DNA of 64,000 nt from Lolium rigidum (taxonomy: Eukaryota; Streptophyta; Magnoliopsida; Poales; Poaceae). The stretch is taken from NCBI RefSeq assembly GCF_022539505.1, contig NC_061514.1:333233090-333297089 (forward strand). Direction: 5' to 3'. Position 1 is the stretch's first letter. Every line of letters starts with the position of its first letter. The notes under the pieces are model-generated. The model saw only the letters and a list, made by a program, of their open reading frames with translations. It made no database searches and was not told where the DNA came from. Positions 42,737 through 54,138 of the stretch are shown here, in pieces. The translations under genes and the position numbers were made by a program.

Positions 42737-45700
42737 GTAGTTGATAGCATGGCAAAGGTACATGAAATGCTTGAGCTTTATGACAGTGAGAAGGTACTCA
42801 ATATAACAGTGGTGAAGCACAAAGTAGAATGGCCAATTGGTTTGAACAGAGAAGATGTTGAAGCTACATATGTAGTTGATGTACCTGTTGTGCTGTCAGA
42901 TAACATGTCAGGGGTCAATTTCATGGCAGATGAAGTGGAGGAGGTGTATCCAGTGGCAATTGACTACAATGATGTTCTGTACATTGGCACACAACACATC
43001 AGCACCATGAATAAAGGAAAGGGAAAAGAGGTTGCTGAATCAGATCAAGATGAAGACTTGGAAGATGGATATGATAGTGATAAGGAGGTAAATGATAATG
43101 AGGTTGGTGAATATGAGGGTGAGTACATGTACTATGATGGTGAGTACATACCTGAACTAGCAGCAGCTGAGAGGGAGGCAGCTACTGAAGCAGAATTGGA
43201 GCTAATGAGGGAGCTTAGGAAGAAGAGGCATGCAACACAGAATGCAGAGAATTAAGAAATAATGGAGAAGTTGCAAAAAATGAAGGAACCGAAGGCTGAC
43301 CCATTTCTTCATTTTGAAGGTGACACTGATGTTGAAGAGATTTTTGAACCAGAGGAAGATTCAGAGGTTGAGGAAATTACAGAGAAAATCATCCCACTGA
43401 AGAACAAGGCATCAAAGTGTGGTCCTACTAGTAGCTCACATCATGAGGAGGTAAAATTTGAAGAAGACAATTATTTCATGCCTACATCTGATGAAGACAG
43501 TAGCCTGATGATCTTGTAGACAGTGATGATGATGGGTTTGTGTCCAAATTTGTACCTGTCAGTGGAAGGAAGAGGAGGGTGAAGAAAATGAAGAAAAGAG
43601 TTTGGTATGATGAAACCAGGGCAAACCCACATGAATAGATAGCTATGAAGCTTTGTTTCACTGATGTATACCAGTTCAGGAGGGCTCTAAGGACATACCA
43701 CATAGCTCAGCTTAGGAACTTTCAGTACTGGAGGAATGACAGTGATAGAATCATAGTTCTTTGTCCTAGAGCAGATAAGGGTTGTCCCTTCTACATTAGT
43801 GCCTCAAAGATTGCACATGAGAAGACTTTTTGCATAAGGAAAATTCTAGGGGTTCACACTTGTATTGCCTCTGGACATCACACAAAGGTAACTATTGATT
43901 GGCTTGCCAAACAGTCTGAGCAGGCTGTTAGAATTGATCCAAACACTACTGTTGACACACTCATTGACAATGCAAAGCAGAAGTGGGGTGTACCAGTCCC
44001 CAAGAGCAAAGCTTACAGAGCAAGGAAGAAGGCATTTGTTGTTGTTATGGGTGACCAGAAGGCACAATACACAAGGTTGAGGGACTATCTTCAGGCTGTC
44101 CTTGACACTAATCTTGACAGTAGGTGTATTGTGACAACAAAGCATTTAGTGGAGCATCCTAGTACAAACCCAAGGTTTCATGGGTTATTTTACTGTCTGA
44201 ATGCATCAAAGGAAGGCTTTCTTAATGGCTGCAGGCCCTTCATAGGTAATTATTCTTGTAAATGCATTACTTTTTTCCTAGCAGAAACTTTTCTTTGTTA
44301 GCTTACCCACACAATGACACAGGGGTAGATGGATGCTTCATTAAATTGAGCACTGGCCAAAAAATACTTGCTCCAATAGGTAGAGATGGGAACAATAACA
44401 TTTTCCCTATTGCATTTGGTGTGGTGTACAAGGAAGACACTGCCAGTTGGTTATGGTTTCTGACTCAGCTTAGGTACTATATTGGGGAGTCTGGAAAATT
44501 TGGAATGTACACAATTATTTTTTATAGGCAAAAGGTTAGTGCAGTAACATATAATTTGTCTATTACAGTTCATTTCTCTTTGCTTTAAAAGGAAACAAAC
44601 AGTAACAATTGTTTTGTTCATGTTTGCAGGGACTTCTCAAAGCTGTATCACAAGTTTTCCCACATTCTCCTCATAGGTTCTGTATGAGGCATATTTATGC
44701 CAACTTCCAATCTGCTGGATTCAGAGAGCCAAAGCTGAAGAAGCACATGGATGCAGCTAGTTATTGTTACACAAAACCAGAATTTGACAGAGCAATGGAT
44801 GCTATGAAGGCAGATTGTGAGGAGGCTTATAATTAGCTCATGCAGATTCCTGTAGAGACATGGGCCAGGCATGCTTTTGATACAAACTTCAAAACAGATC
44901 TTGTTGTGAATAATATTTCATAAGTGTTCAACAAAATGATCCTGGATGTGAGGAATAAGCCTATCAGAACAATGCTAGAAGGGCTAAGGAATAAAGTCAT
45001 GGTAAAGAACAGTGGGACAAGAGAGAAGACAGAGAGAACCAGATGGAAGATCACTCCACACTATATTGAGAAGTTGGAAGAAGCAAAGAGGTGGTCAAGG
45101 GAATGCACTGCAAAGAATAGTGATGTTGACCTGTGGCAAGTTAGCAACAACAAAAGAAATTGTGCAGTCAACCTAAAGAACCACACTTGCACCTGTAGGA
45201 AATGGGATATCACTGGAGTACCTTGTAGTCATGCAGTTGCTGCAATTATGAAAGTGAGACAAGCATCCGAGAGGACTATGTACATGAGTTCTTCAAGAAG
45301 CCACTGTACAAAGAAGCCTACAAACATGTTGTGTACCCTGTGCCTGGTCCAGATGATTGGAAAAAGACAGAGACTGATGACATAGACCCACCTGTTTTCA
45401 GAGAGAAGCCATGAAGGAAACAAGTTAAAAGAAGAAAGGGACAATTTGAAGTTCCAGCACCAAGAGACACTTCTAGGATGGCCAGTATTACTTGCAGCAA
45501 CTGCAAGGTTGTTGACCATAGGTACACTAGTTGCCAGGCACCTCTGAAGCCACAGTTGCAAGTTAGGAAGAATAACCACCAGGTAATTTTTTTGTATGTT
45601 TAAGCCATGTACACTACTTGCTTTTGAACAATATTCACTTTATTTCATATTCATATAGTACAAGGCAAAGTGATGAGGGCAACACTTCAGCATCTGCAAG

Positions 45701-45956
45701 CACAGCAGCAGCTCCTCCATCAGCACCTGCATCTCCAAGAGCAAGAGCAGCACCAGCAGCTCCAAGAGCTTCAGCACCTGCAAGAGCACCAGCTGCAAGA
45801 TTCTCTGCACCAAGAACAAGCACTGCTACTGCTCCTGATGTCCCAAGGAGGGTTAGTGGAAGGAAGAGACTTCTGACAGGTAGGATGAAGGGCTATCTGA
45901 CTGCTGGAAAGTTTACATATCGCCAGGATCCACCTATCCTGTGCCCCTGCTCCTGA

Positions 45957-46296
45957 TGCATAACCTGATGAATTTGGCATGTTTAAGCATGTTTAAGACT
46001 ATGTTGATCCAAACTATGTTGTCATTTCAAATTTGAGACTATGTTGTACTGTATGGGTGAAACTCTATATGTGTGAACCTGTTAAGACTATGTTCTAAAA
46101 TGATGTTTCAGACTATCTTGGTACTTGCTGTTGGTAGTTGTTGTTTCAAAATGTTGCAACTGATGCTCTTAAGATTAAGTTTGAGACTATGTTGGTAGTT
46201 GTTGTTGGTATTTGCTGTTTCAAAATGTTCCAACTTATGCTCTTAAAATAGTGTACATGTTGTAGATGGGCAAATTGGTGTACATGTTGTAGATGA
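45957..46296. other. Non-coding spacer inside Mutator-like element
   Basis: AT-rich, with several GACTATGTT/GAGACTATGTTG repeats in the 3' region of the transposase gene. No coding exon. Confidence 0.4.
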
Positions 46297-47045
46297 CCAA
46301 AATGGTCGACACCCCTCGGAAAACCCTCGAGGCTTTTAAAAAGCCAAAGAGCCTCTGGATGATCTAAAATTGTCGACACCTCTCGGAAAACCCTCGAGGG
46401 TTTTAAATAACCATAGAGCCTCTCGGTGATCTAAAATGGTCGACACCTCTCGGAAAACCCTCGAGGGTTTTAAATAACCATAGAGCCTCTCGATGATCTA
46501 AAATGGTCGACACCTCTCGGAAAACCCTCGAGGGTTTTAAATAACCATAGAGCCTCTCGATGATCTAAAATGGTCGACGCCTCTCGCAAAACCCTCGAGG
46601 GTTTTAAATAACCATAGAGCCTCTCGATGATCTAAAATGATCGATACCCCTCGGAAAACCCTCGAGGCTTCTTAAAACCACATACATGATCTATCTGAGC
46701 TAAAATAGTCGATACCCCTCGGAAAACCATCGAGGCTTCTTAAAACATCATACATGATCTATATTAGCTAAAATAGTCGATACCCCTCGGAAAACCCTCG
46801 AGGCTTCTTGAAATCACATACATGATCTATATGAGCTAAAATAGTCGATACCCCTCGGAAAACCATCGAGGCTTCTTAAAACATCATACATGATCTATAT
46901 TAGCTAAAATAGTCGATACCCCTCGGAAAACCCTCGAGGCTTCTTAAAACCACATACATGATATATATGAGCTAAAATAGTCGATACACCTCGGAAAACC
47001 ATCGAGGCTTCTTAAACCATCATATATGACCTAAAATTTACAGCA
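46297..47045. repeat. Minisatellite, 11 units of 67-68 bp
   Basis: Units can be phased on the GTCGA core at 46305, 46372, 46439, 46506, 46573, 46640, 46708, 46776, 46844, 46912 and 46980. The first five intervals are 67 bp and the next five 68 bp. Each unit contains CCTCGGAAAACC and TCGAGG followed by a TTTTAAA/TTCTTAAA stretch. The first six share CCATAGAGCCTCTCGATGAT; the last five alternate between two variants (ACCATCGAGG with ATCATACAT, and ACCCTCGAGG with CACATACAT), a 136-bp higher-order period. It lies between the two genes of the Mutator-like element. Confidence 0.95.
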
Positions 47046-47272
47046 ATCACAGTTATGAACAACACACAGTTAAACAGCAACACGGAGTTCTAAACCAACA
47101 CAAGATTCAACATAACAACAGGGGTACATAGAGTTCAATGGAACAACACTAACTGTTCATAATAGGGGTACATAGAGTTCAATGCTACAACACTAACAGT
47201 TCGTAGGGCTACAAATTACCAATACACAAATACTTATGGGTAGACAATACTACATCACTGTCACATCTTACT

Positions 47273-48303
47273 GCTCACATATCTGCTTGATCTTGACGAA
47301 TTTGTCATTCCTAGCACTGCTCAACTTAAACAGATCAAATAGCTGATACTCTAGCTTATTCTTGTCTTCTTCAGCAACAAAGTTTCTTCCTCCATCAGCT
47401 TCATCTTTCTGTCATCATCAATCTTGCCCTCCTTCACCTTAGCCACTTCATCATTGGCTTTCATCAGCTCATTTTCAAGTTTAGTCTTATTCTCCCTCAA
47501 CTTTTCCTCCTCACTGCCATTCATTATCTTGTCATAGTTTGCCTGCATAACCTGCCTCTGAGTATCATTCATAAACTTGGAAACATCAGCCATCAGGCTG
47601 GAATACTTCTTCTCCACCTTTATCCTCTCTTCATTCAAATCTTTCACAATCTTGCCATTCTCAATCTTCTCATCCAAAAGTGCATTATGCATGTCATGGT
47701 ACATTCCCCACAGCTTCACCAATGTGTTCTTCATTGGCTGTGGCCACTCATCATCAAGCCAAGAGTGGAAGCCACAATTCTCAATGTACTGCATCTTAAA
47801 ATTATTTATTTCATCAATACTACATAGCATACATGGAATTATTCACACAAATGGACTTATTCAGAGGTAATGCTTGTTATTTCAATTATTCAGAGGCACT
47901 GCATTTATTCACACAAATACAACTATTTATTTCTTTACTACTACATAGCATACATGCAATTATTCACACAAATGGACAATTAGTACTACATAGCTACATC
48001 TAATTAACATGGCTTGCCATTCTTCTGTGAGCAACATTGCTTCTGTGATTTTGGGTCATTGTATCGATCAACTCATTGCCAAATTACAAACAGAGCTACT
48101 GCTACAGAGCTACTGCTACAGAGTTTGAACTGTGAGAAACATACCCCTTGCACAGAACACATGTAGAAGCGACGACCGATGTTCGTTCCTTCAAAAGCGA
48201 CACGCTTCACCGGCTCCTTCTGGTGGAGGCAGCACACCTCCGGGCAACCTGCCGGCAACCCCGTGAATGTTGGTTCATCCCAGCTATCTGGGCAGTAGTC
48301 CAT
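47273..48303 (-). CDS. GRF-zinc-finger coiled-coil protein of the Mutator element
   Basis: Exon 1 (48145-48303) starts MDYCPDSWDEPTFTGLPAGC and encodes the first half of a GRF-type zinc finger (CCLHQKEPVKRVAFEGTNIG followed by RRFYMCSVQG). Exon 2 (from 47788 downward) completes it (YIENCGFHSWLDDEWPQP) and continues into a long coiled coil (KIENGKIVKDLNEERIKVEK and following) of about 130 residues. Splice sites are GT-AG. Near 47390 a one-base shift ends the frame at 47351; in the alternative frame the protein would continue (AEEDKNKLEYQLFDLF) to 47273. GRF fingers bind single-stranded DNA in topoisomerase and APE2-type proteins. That role here is inference. The 5' leader ends only about 350 bp from the right TIR, which probably supplies the promoter. 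Confidence 0.75.
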
Positions 48304-49918
48304 AGGTGCGAAGTCCTAATTACAAACAAAACCTTCAATTCCACCAAATCGACCAGAAAAGGAGAGGAAATCGACAAGAAATCAAAATTCCCAAATTTGC
48401 CAAAACCCTAACCCTAGATGCACAGGTTGAATCAACCTACTTACCCCTGGCCAGGAAAGAGTCGTGCTCGACGACTCGCCGTCGTTCCAACTGGGCATTG
48501 ATGGCCGGCTGGCAGAATAGCAGCGGCGGCAAGCGGGAGCAGAGCGACAGATTGACGGGAGAGGAGAGACTGAGCGAGAGTGACGGGAGAGGAGAGACTG
48601 AGCGACAGAGTAACGTCTCTTTGCACACGTCCACACACTGGTGGGCCCTAAACCAACCGGCTGTTAACGGCCGTTACCACGTCAGCAGAGTGGGTGGGGT
48701 CAGATGGTCAGATTCAGTGTCAATTTGCTGCAAACTCGTCATTTGCGTGTTCGGCAAAAAACCAACTGAAATGTGGTGGTTTTATGTCCCGCAAACCAAA
48801 AGTGGTGGTCTTTCTTAAATTTGACCACCAATGTGGTGGTTTTATGCTATTCACTCGCTGTTATTTGGCCAACAAAATCACCTCGTCTCCTTAAAGTTAT
48901 CTCTTAGTACTAAAGAAATGTTTTACAAGTTGATGGGTTCTGTAGTACCACTATTACAAGATTGCATGAAATCTCCTAGCCTTCCTAGGTACTAAGTCTG
49001 ATATGGATGATTATAACAAGATAAATTATGCGAGAGACGACATGTCCAGAGAAGTTCCCGTCATGTCTTGCCGAAAAAGCCTAAAAACCGTGCCAACCTT
49101 TGGTTTTGTTTGAGGGGCCACAGGTGAAAAGCGAGAGCATGCATAAACAGGGGCAACCTAACACGATGTACAAAGACCAACCCTTCAAATCCACAACCTA
49201 ATTACAGCCTAAATTAGGTCTTGGGCGGCCATTACCGCCAGCCGAGGTTAGCACAAACCTACACCTAAAAGTGAGCGTTTAATAGGGAAAAGAACCAAAC
49301 AAACAACTTATACCACTAGCCAGTGTAGCCTGTTTCATGCAAGCATGAGTGACCCACAATTTTTTTTCTCGAAATTAACCGAGCAACTCTATTTATTCTG
49401 TGGTGAGTTACAGTACTCTATTCCTTTCGAGGTTTCTAGAAAGAGAAGTGTGAGCCACTCAGTCCTCAAAACCGGGGGACATGCCATGTAAATTTTGTCG
49501 TCGAGTCTCCAATGGTGAGGAGAAATGGGAGCGAATAATTGTATTTGTGGGGAAGCTTGTAGAGATGGTCAATGTGGGGTTCATGTGGCATTGCCATTGA
49601 GAGTGAGAGGTATGCATCTAGGTTCGTTCGTCTCGCTTATTTTATGCATATACCGATTTATTTTATTGGACTATCACTTATGTCCCTAGTCTATAAAAGA
49701 AATGATTCCGAGAACCATGGCCGGTCTCACTCTCACTCTCAAGTCTCACTCTCACTCTCAGATCTGACGGTGCTCAACCTTCATTCTCACTAGCTCTCTC
49801 AAGTCCTAGAAACCATGGCCGGTCTCACTCTCACTCTCAAGTCTCACTCTCACTCTCAGATCTGACGGTGCTCAACCTTCATTCTCACTAGCTCTCAAGC
49901 CCTAGTCTCATAGAAACC

Positions 49919-50760
49919 ATAGCCGTGCTGTGCTTCCTCTGTGCTCTGCCGGTGGTGACATCGAGCCTGGCGCCGCCTTGCAGGGCTGACCTCATCAGCC
50001 TCGCGGCCCTGTCTTGCCAGGAGTCTCCTTCCTCCAGGGACGGAGCCAGGATCGAAACATGAGGGGGGCGAACTGTGTTGTGAACTTCATGAGGGGGGCA
50101 GACATGGATAAATCACCATGAAAAATCAGTTTAAGTGCCTACTATTCTTCACAAAATCTCAACCTTGGGGGGGGGCCTAGCCCCCCCCCCCTCGTCCCCC
50201 CTTGTCTCCGTCCCCGCCTTCCTCCCCCACGGCGTCGTGCTCGCGACGCGCTCGTCTCCACTATAGACGAGCGGGGTATTTGCTGCCTGTGTGAGTACGT
50301 GGCGTCAACCTCAACGCAGCTATGCTGAACTTCGACTTATCCGCCGTGTACCGTAGCTGTGGCGGATCCGCGCGAGCACCCGTTCACTGCAAGGGTAATG
50401 ATCGATGCTAACTTCGTCTCTTGTTTGCAATGCTCCGCTAGCTGATCGACCGTGATTCATATGTTTTCACATGCTTGCTCCCCAACTCCACCTGCTCGTG
50501 CTCCTACCGGCACTGGAAGAAACGGTGGTAAAGGAGAAGGAGAGGGGGGAAAGGGCAACCACATCGTCGCGATCGTCATCGTTATCGGCGTCCTCATTGT
50601 TTTGGCCGCCGGCGGGGCTTGCATCTACTACATTCGTCGACGACCGAGTCAAGGCGCACCGCGTCTCCGGCGACAAGTGACGACGGCGACGCTTCCCCAC
50701 CTTCCGAGACGGAGATGGCGCGACGATTCCCGGCGCACCGAATCGTTTCATCTAACTAGA
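49919..50760 (+). pseudogene. Lipid-transfer-protein-like gene, copy 1
   Basis: Same gene as copy 2 at 54139, but more damaged: the start codon is ATA instead of ATG, the hAT MITE (50035-50216) splits exon 1, the CC-D motif region is shifted (GTGCTCGCGACG against GTGCTGCGACG), and the last exon is shifted by one and more bases at 50645-50680 (CCGAGTC, CCGCGTC, CCGGCG against CCAGTC, CCAGTC, CCAGCG). The membrane segment IVAIVIVIGVLIVLAAGG is unchanged. See copy 2 for the domain description. Confidence 0.7.
50035..50216. mobile_element. hAT MITE in copy 1, TSD CCTTCCTC
   Basis: Ends CAGGGACGGAG and inverse CTCCGTCCCCG, with the identical 8-bp duplication CCTTCCTC at 50027-50034 and 50217-50224. 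A long G run followed by a C run lies near 50167-50191. It is the same insertion as the one in copy 2. Confidence 0.9.
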
Positions 50761-51106
50761 GAATGTTACTAGTGTACGGTTCCGTACGAGACTGGAGGGT
50801 TTTGTTCCCTATCGGGTTCAACGTCAGACATCGCAATCTCTTGGTGGCGGCCGTCGGCCGAGCTATGGTGGTTGCTCATTGGACTACAGCCTTACGTGGC
50901 ACCATGGGAGGATCCACCATCCCTCCAGCCCGGGCGGTCGCCCGGGCTTGGCGGCGGCGGCACGCCTAGTATCATGTGATGTTCTATAACATTTTGTCTC
51001 AAAAAATGGCATGGTAGGCATGTTTGCCCAGGCTTCTAGAAACTTCTAGGTCCGCCCACGGTGGCACTCGAAAGCATCATCGTTGAAGTGCCCTTTCACA
51101 GCCTTA

Positions 51107-51367
51107 TGGCATGTACAATGGTGATATCTTAGCAATGTCACGTAGGATAAATGCTGATGTGGAGGAAAGAGAAAGTCAAAAAAAGACTTTGCATTCTCTT
51201 AGCTAAGAGTGATCTCTTAGCACAATCTCTCTCACCACATATTTAGGATGTCTGGTTATTAAAGATAAAACTAAAAAATAACCCATTATATATTATGTTT
51301 TACTGTTATATCTAAATTACATGGCAGAGTTAAGATAAGACAGTCTTATTAACCATTGCACATGCCC
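51107..51367. mobile_element. Tourist-like MITE in copy 1, TSD TTA
   Basis: Ends TGGCATGTACAATGG and inverse CCATTGCACATGCCC, flanked by TTA at 51104-51106 and 51368-51370. This is typical of PIF/Harbinger (Tourist) MITEs of grasses. 261 bp, non-coding. Confidence 0.85.
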
Positions 51368-51638
51368 TTACATTTTTCTTGTTAATGTAGTGGGTGTTGT
51401 TTTTCTTTTTTGTCTTATAATAAGGCGAGACAGTGTGGTGATTCGATGTTAACTTTGATCACGAGGGTTGGCTCGTGTGGGGGTGTAGCCTCATGACTGG
51501 CGTGTTGCTCGTGTGGGGGTGTAGTATCATTGTTGGAAAAAGATACAGAGAGGCGATTTACACAAAAATAACCCAAAAGTGAAAGAAAAGCACAGACTAA
51601 CCCTCCAGCGAAACTATTTCACCAATCTAACCCTTTTG

Positions 51639-52076
51639 TGTGGCGCCCCTCCCACGGGCGCCACACATGACCATGTGGCTCCCCTCCGCCGGCGCCACCG
51701 TCCCAGCCCGACGTGGCCCCCTCGCCGCCGAGCTGGTGCGCCCATCCGACGTGGCAGCATGTGTGGCGCCCCTCCCAACGGCGCCACACATGCACTTGTA
51801 ATCCTCCAAAACATACTGTGAGATAAATCCTCTGGGACTTAGCCGTTTTGCGAGGCTCGATGTGTGGCGCCGATGCCACGGGCGCCGCACTAGCCTGTGT
51901 GGCGCCGATGCCACGGGCGCCACACATAGAGGCTCGCGAAAACGGCTAAGGACTTATCGTCCGGAGCCCCTGGATGTTTTCGACCCAATGGTTCATATAA
52001 GTTGGCATGTGTGGCGCCGATGCCACGGGCGCCACACTAGCACTTGTGGCGCCAGAGTGGAGGGCGCCACACATGG
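51639..52076. repeat. Array of seven GGCGCC hairpins
   Basis: Inverted repeats of the form TGTGGCGCC-(9 to 12 bp)-GGCGCCACA occur at about 51640, 51675, 51762, 51860, 51898, 52010 and 52046. Loops alternate between CCTCCCAC-type and GATGCCAC-type. Such arrays commonly mark subterminal regions of DNA transposons. They lie next to the 3' end of the minus-strand gene at 52305-53044 and probably belong to the same element, whose ends I could not define. Confidence 0.75.
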
Positions 52077-52304
52077 ACTTGTGTGGAAAACATGAAAAAT
52101 CCTACCAAACTCCAACAGTTACGAGTACAACATTGGACACAACAAGTAGCAATTTCATGACATACACATATAACACTTCATAGGTCACATTGTAGCACGT
52201 AGATTCAAACAACAAGTAGCATTACAGCACCATGGTTCGAAATGACATAGGGTTCACAAATCGATACTTATGAATATAGAGTTCACAACAACACGTAGCA
52301 CATC

Positions 52305-53044
52305 CTAGTAGCGTCCTCGACGTGCCGTCCTCGCGGGCTGCTTCCGGACGGCCATCCTCTTCGTCCGCTGCCGTGGCTGTTGTTGCTGCTGCTCCTGCTC
52401 CTCGTCCTGCTCCTCGTCCTGCTCCTCCTGCTCCTCCTCCTCCTCCTCCTCCTCCTCCTCATCTGAAGAGAACGGCTCGTTGTTCCTCATCCTCGACAAA
52501 GCTGATCTCCGCGGCGGCCCGTCATCCTCCTCAGTGACAACCTTCTTTCCTCGGTTGACATAATCTTCCGGAGTGTACCGGTTTGGAGCCTTGCCCCTTG
52601 GCTTCAACTGGTAAGCTGACCGTGGGGCTTGCTTGGAGGTATGCTTTCGAAGTATGCCTTGACTCAGAATTAGGTCGTCCTCAGGAGGAATCTTCAGAAA
52701 CATGAACACATGAGATTACAAAAGTTGAAATGAGTAAGAACATGTTTGACAGCAACAAAATAGTCCATACCTGCGGTTCTTCGAAGAGGAGGACGTAGGG
52801 ATTTCGCCTTCGCGGCAACCTAGCAAGTTCGCTAACCGCCGCATCTTTCGTGCGGTGTTCTCGCGTCAAGGAACTCATGGTTACAAAGCCACCGTAACAT
52901 AATAGTGTACATTCAAAGTTGGTGATCATACCTTAATGAAATGCCGCAACGGTCCGACAGGTTTTTCTTCTCTACTGCTCTGCTCCCATATAATCTCGCA
53001 CTCCTGAGCTGTTTTTTGGATCTCCTCCCGCTCTGCTCCCATAT
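52305..53044 (-). pseudogene. 3' exons of an unidentified transposon-associated gene
   Basis: On the minus strand three coding pieces follow each other: 53044 down to about 52932 (REEIQKTAQECEIIWEQSSR ... PLRHFIK, then a GT), about 52771-52875 (LTREHRTKDAAVSELARLPR and NPYVLLFEEPQ, then a GT), and 52305-52691 (IPPEDDLILSQGILRKHTSK, PRSAYQLKPRGKAPNRYTPE, then about 13 Glu, QEEQDEEQ repeats, poly-Gln and a basic tail ending RRGRY). The acidic/Gln tract is encoded by a CTC/CTG-rich microsatellite at 52378-52460. The 5' part is missing because the duplicated block begins at 53045. The organisation recalls grass plant-mobile-domain transposon genes, but I cannot confirm this. Confidence 0.5.
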
Positions 53045-54138
53045 ACCAATGTGGTGGTTTTATGCTATTCACTCGCTGTTATTTGGCCAACAAAATCACC
53101 TCGTCTCCTTAAAGTTATCTCTTAGTACTAAAGAAATGTTTTACAAGTTGATGGGTTATGTAGTACCACTATTACAAGATTGCATGAAATCTCCTAGCCT
53201 TCCTAGGTACTAAGTCTGATATGGATGATTATAACAAGATAAATTATGCAGGAGACGACATGTCCAGAGAAGTTCCTGTCATGTCTTGCCGAAAAAGCCT
53301 AAAAACCGTGCCAACCTTTGGTTTTGTTTGAGGGGCCACAGGTGAAAAGCGAGAGCATGCATAAACAGGGGCAACCTAACACGATGTACAAAGACCAACC
53401 CTTCAAATCCACAACCTAATTACAGCCTAAATTAGGTCTTGGGCGGCCATTACCGCCAGCTGAGGTTAGCACAAACCTACACCTAAAAGTGAGCGTTTAA
53501 TAGGGAAAAGAACCAAACAAACAACTTATACCACTAGCCAGTGTAGCCTGTTTCATGCAAGCATGAGTGACCCACAACTATTTTTTCTCGAAATTAACCG
53601 AGCAACTCTATTTATTCTGTGGTGAGTTACAGTACTCTATTCCTTTCGAGGTTTCTAGAAAGAGAAGTGTGAGCCACTCAGTCCCCAAAACCGGGGAGAC
53701 ATGCCATGTAAATTTTGCTGTCAGGTCTCCAATGGTGAGGAGAAATGGGAGCGAATAATTGTATTTGTGGGGAAGCTTGTAGAGATGGTCAATGTGGGGT
53801 TCATGTGGCATTGCCATTGAGAGTGAGAGGTATGCATCTAGGTTCGTTCTGTCTGCTTATTTTATGCATATACTGATTTATTTTATTGGACTATCACTTA
53901 TGTCCCTAGTCTATAAAAGAAATGATTCCAGGAACCATGGCCGGTCTCACTCTCACTCTCAAGTCTCACTCTCACTCTCAGATCTGACGGTGCTCAACCT
54001 TCATTCTCACTAGCTCTCTCAAGTCCTAGAAACCATGGCCGGTCTCACTCTCACTCTCAAGTCTCACTCTCACTCTCAGATCTGACGGTGCTCAACCTTC
54101 ATTCTCACTAGCTCTCAAGCCCTAGTCTCATAGAAACC

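Larger units (their letters stand above)
35783..45956 (+). pseudogene. mudrA-like transposase, interrupted and decayed
   Basis: Exonic parts are 35783-35971, 42742-44245, 44323-44534 and 44630 to about 45583, then a Ser/Ala/Pro-rich tail to 45956. The N-terminus reads LDDDIWEIRFHFSG with TTG where ATG is expected. The middle has a long acidic region, then MKLCFTDVYQFRRALRTYHI and SYCxxx-type DNA-binding features. In the DDE core the first acid is in VDGCFIK, but the second, normally SDRQKG, reads FYRQKG. The SWIM zinc finger CTCRKWDITGVPCSHA and a C2HC knuckle (CSNCKVVDHRYTSC) follow. Stops occur at 43253, 43636, 44834 and 44922, with frameshifts near 43506 and 45265. With the retrotransposon in exon 1 and the lost Asp, it is inactive. 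Confidence 0.9.
35079..48856 (+). mobile_element. Mutator-like transposon, 9-bp TSD, with nested LTR element
   Basis: TIRs begin GAGTGAATAGCATAAAACC at both ends and match for about 190 bp inward (to about 35270 and from about 48660), including ACGAGTTTGCAGC and CTGACCCCACCCACTCTG. The identical 9-mer GCTGTTATT flanks the element at 35070-35078 and 48857-48865. After removing the nested 6.77-kb retrotransposon the element is about 7.0 kb. It contains a mudrA-type transposase on the plus strand, a minisatellite, and a GRF-zinc-finger gene on the minus strand. The two genes converge, as mudrA and mudrB do in maize MuDR, although the second gene here is unrelated to mudrB as far as I can see. 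Confidence 0.95.
48827..51551. repeat. Segmental duplication, copy 1
   Basis: This 2725-bp block is repeated at 53045-55776 in direct orientation with high identity. It starts 30 bp inside the right TIR of the Mutator-like transposon and includes its target duplication, then the lipid-transfer-like gene, its hAT MITE and a Tourist MITE, and ends in GATACAGAGA. Confidence 0.95.

Noticed and set aside
46297..47045. CRISPR-like array
   Set aside because: Regular 67-68-bp units repeat over their whole length with no unique spacers, in a plant transposon. It is a minisatellite.
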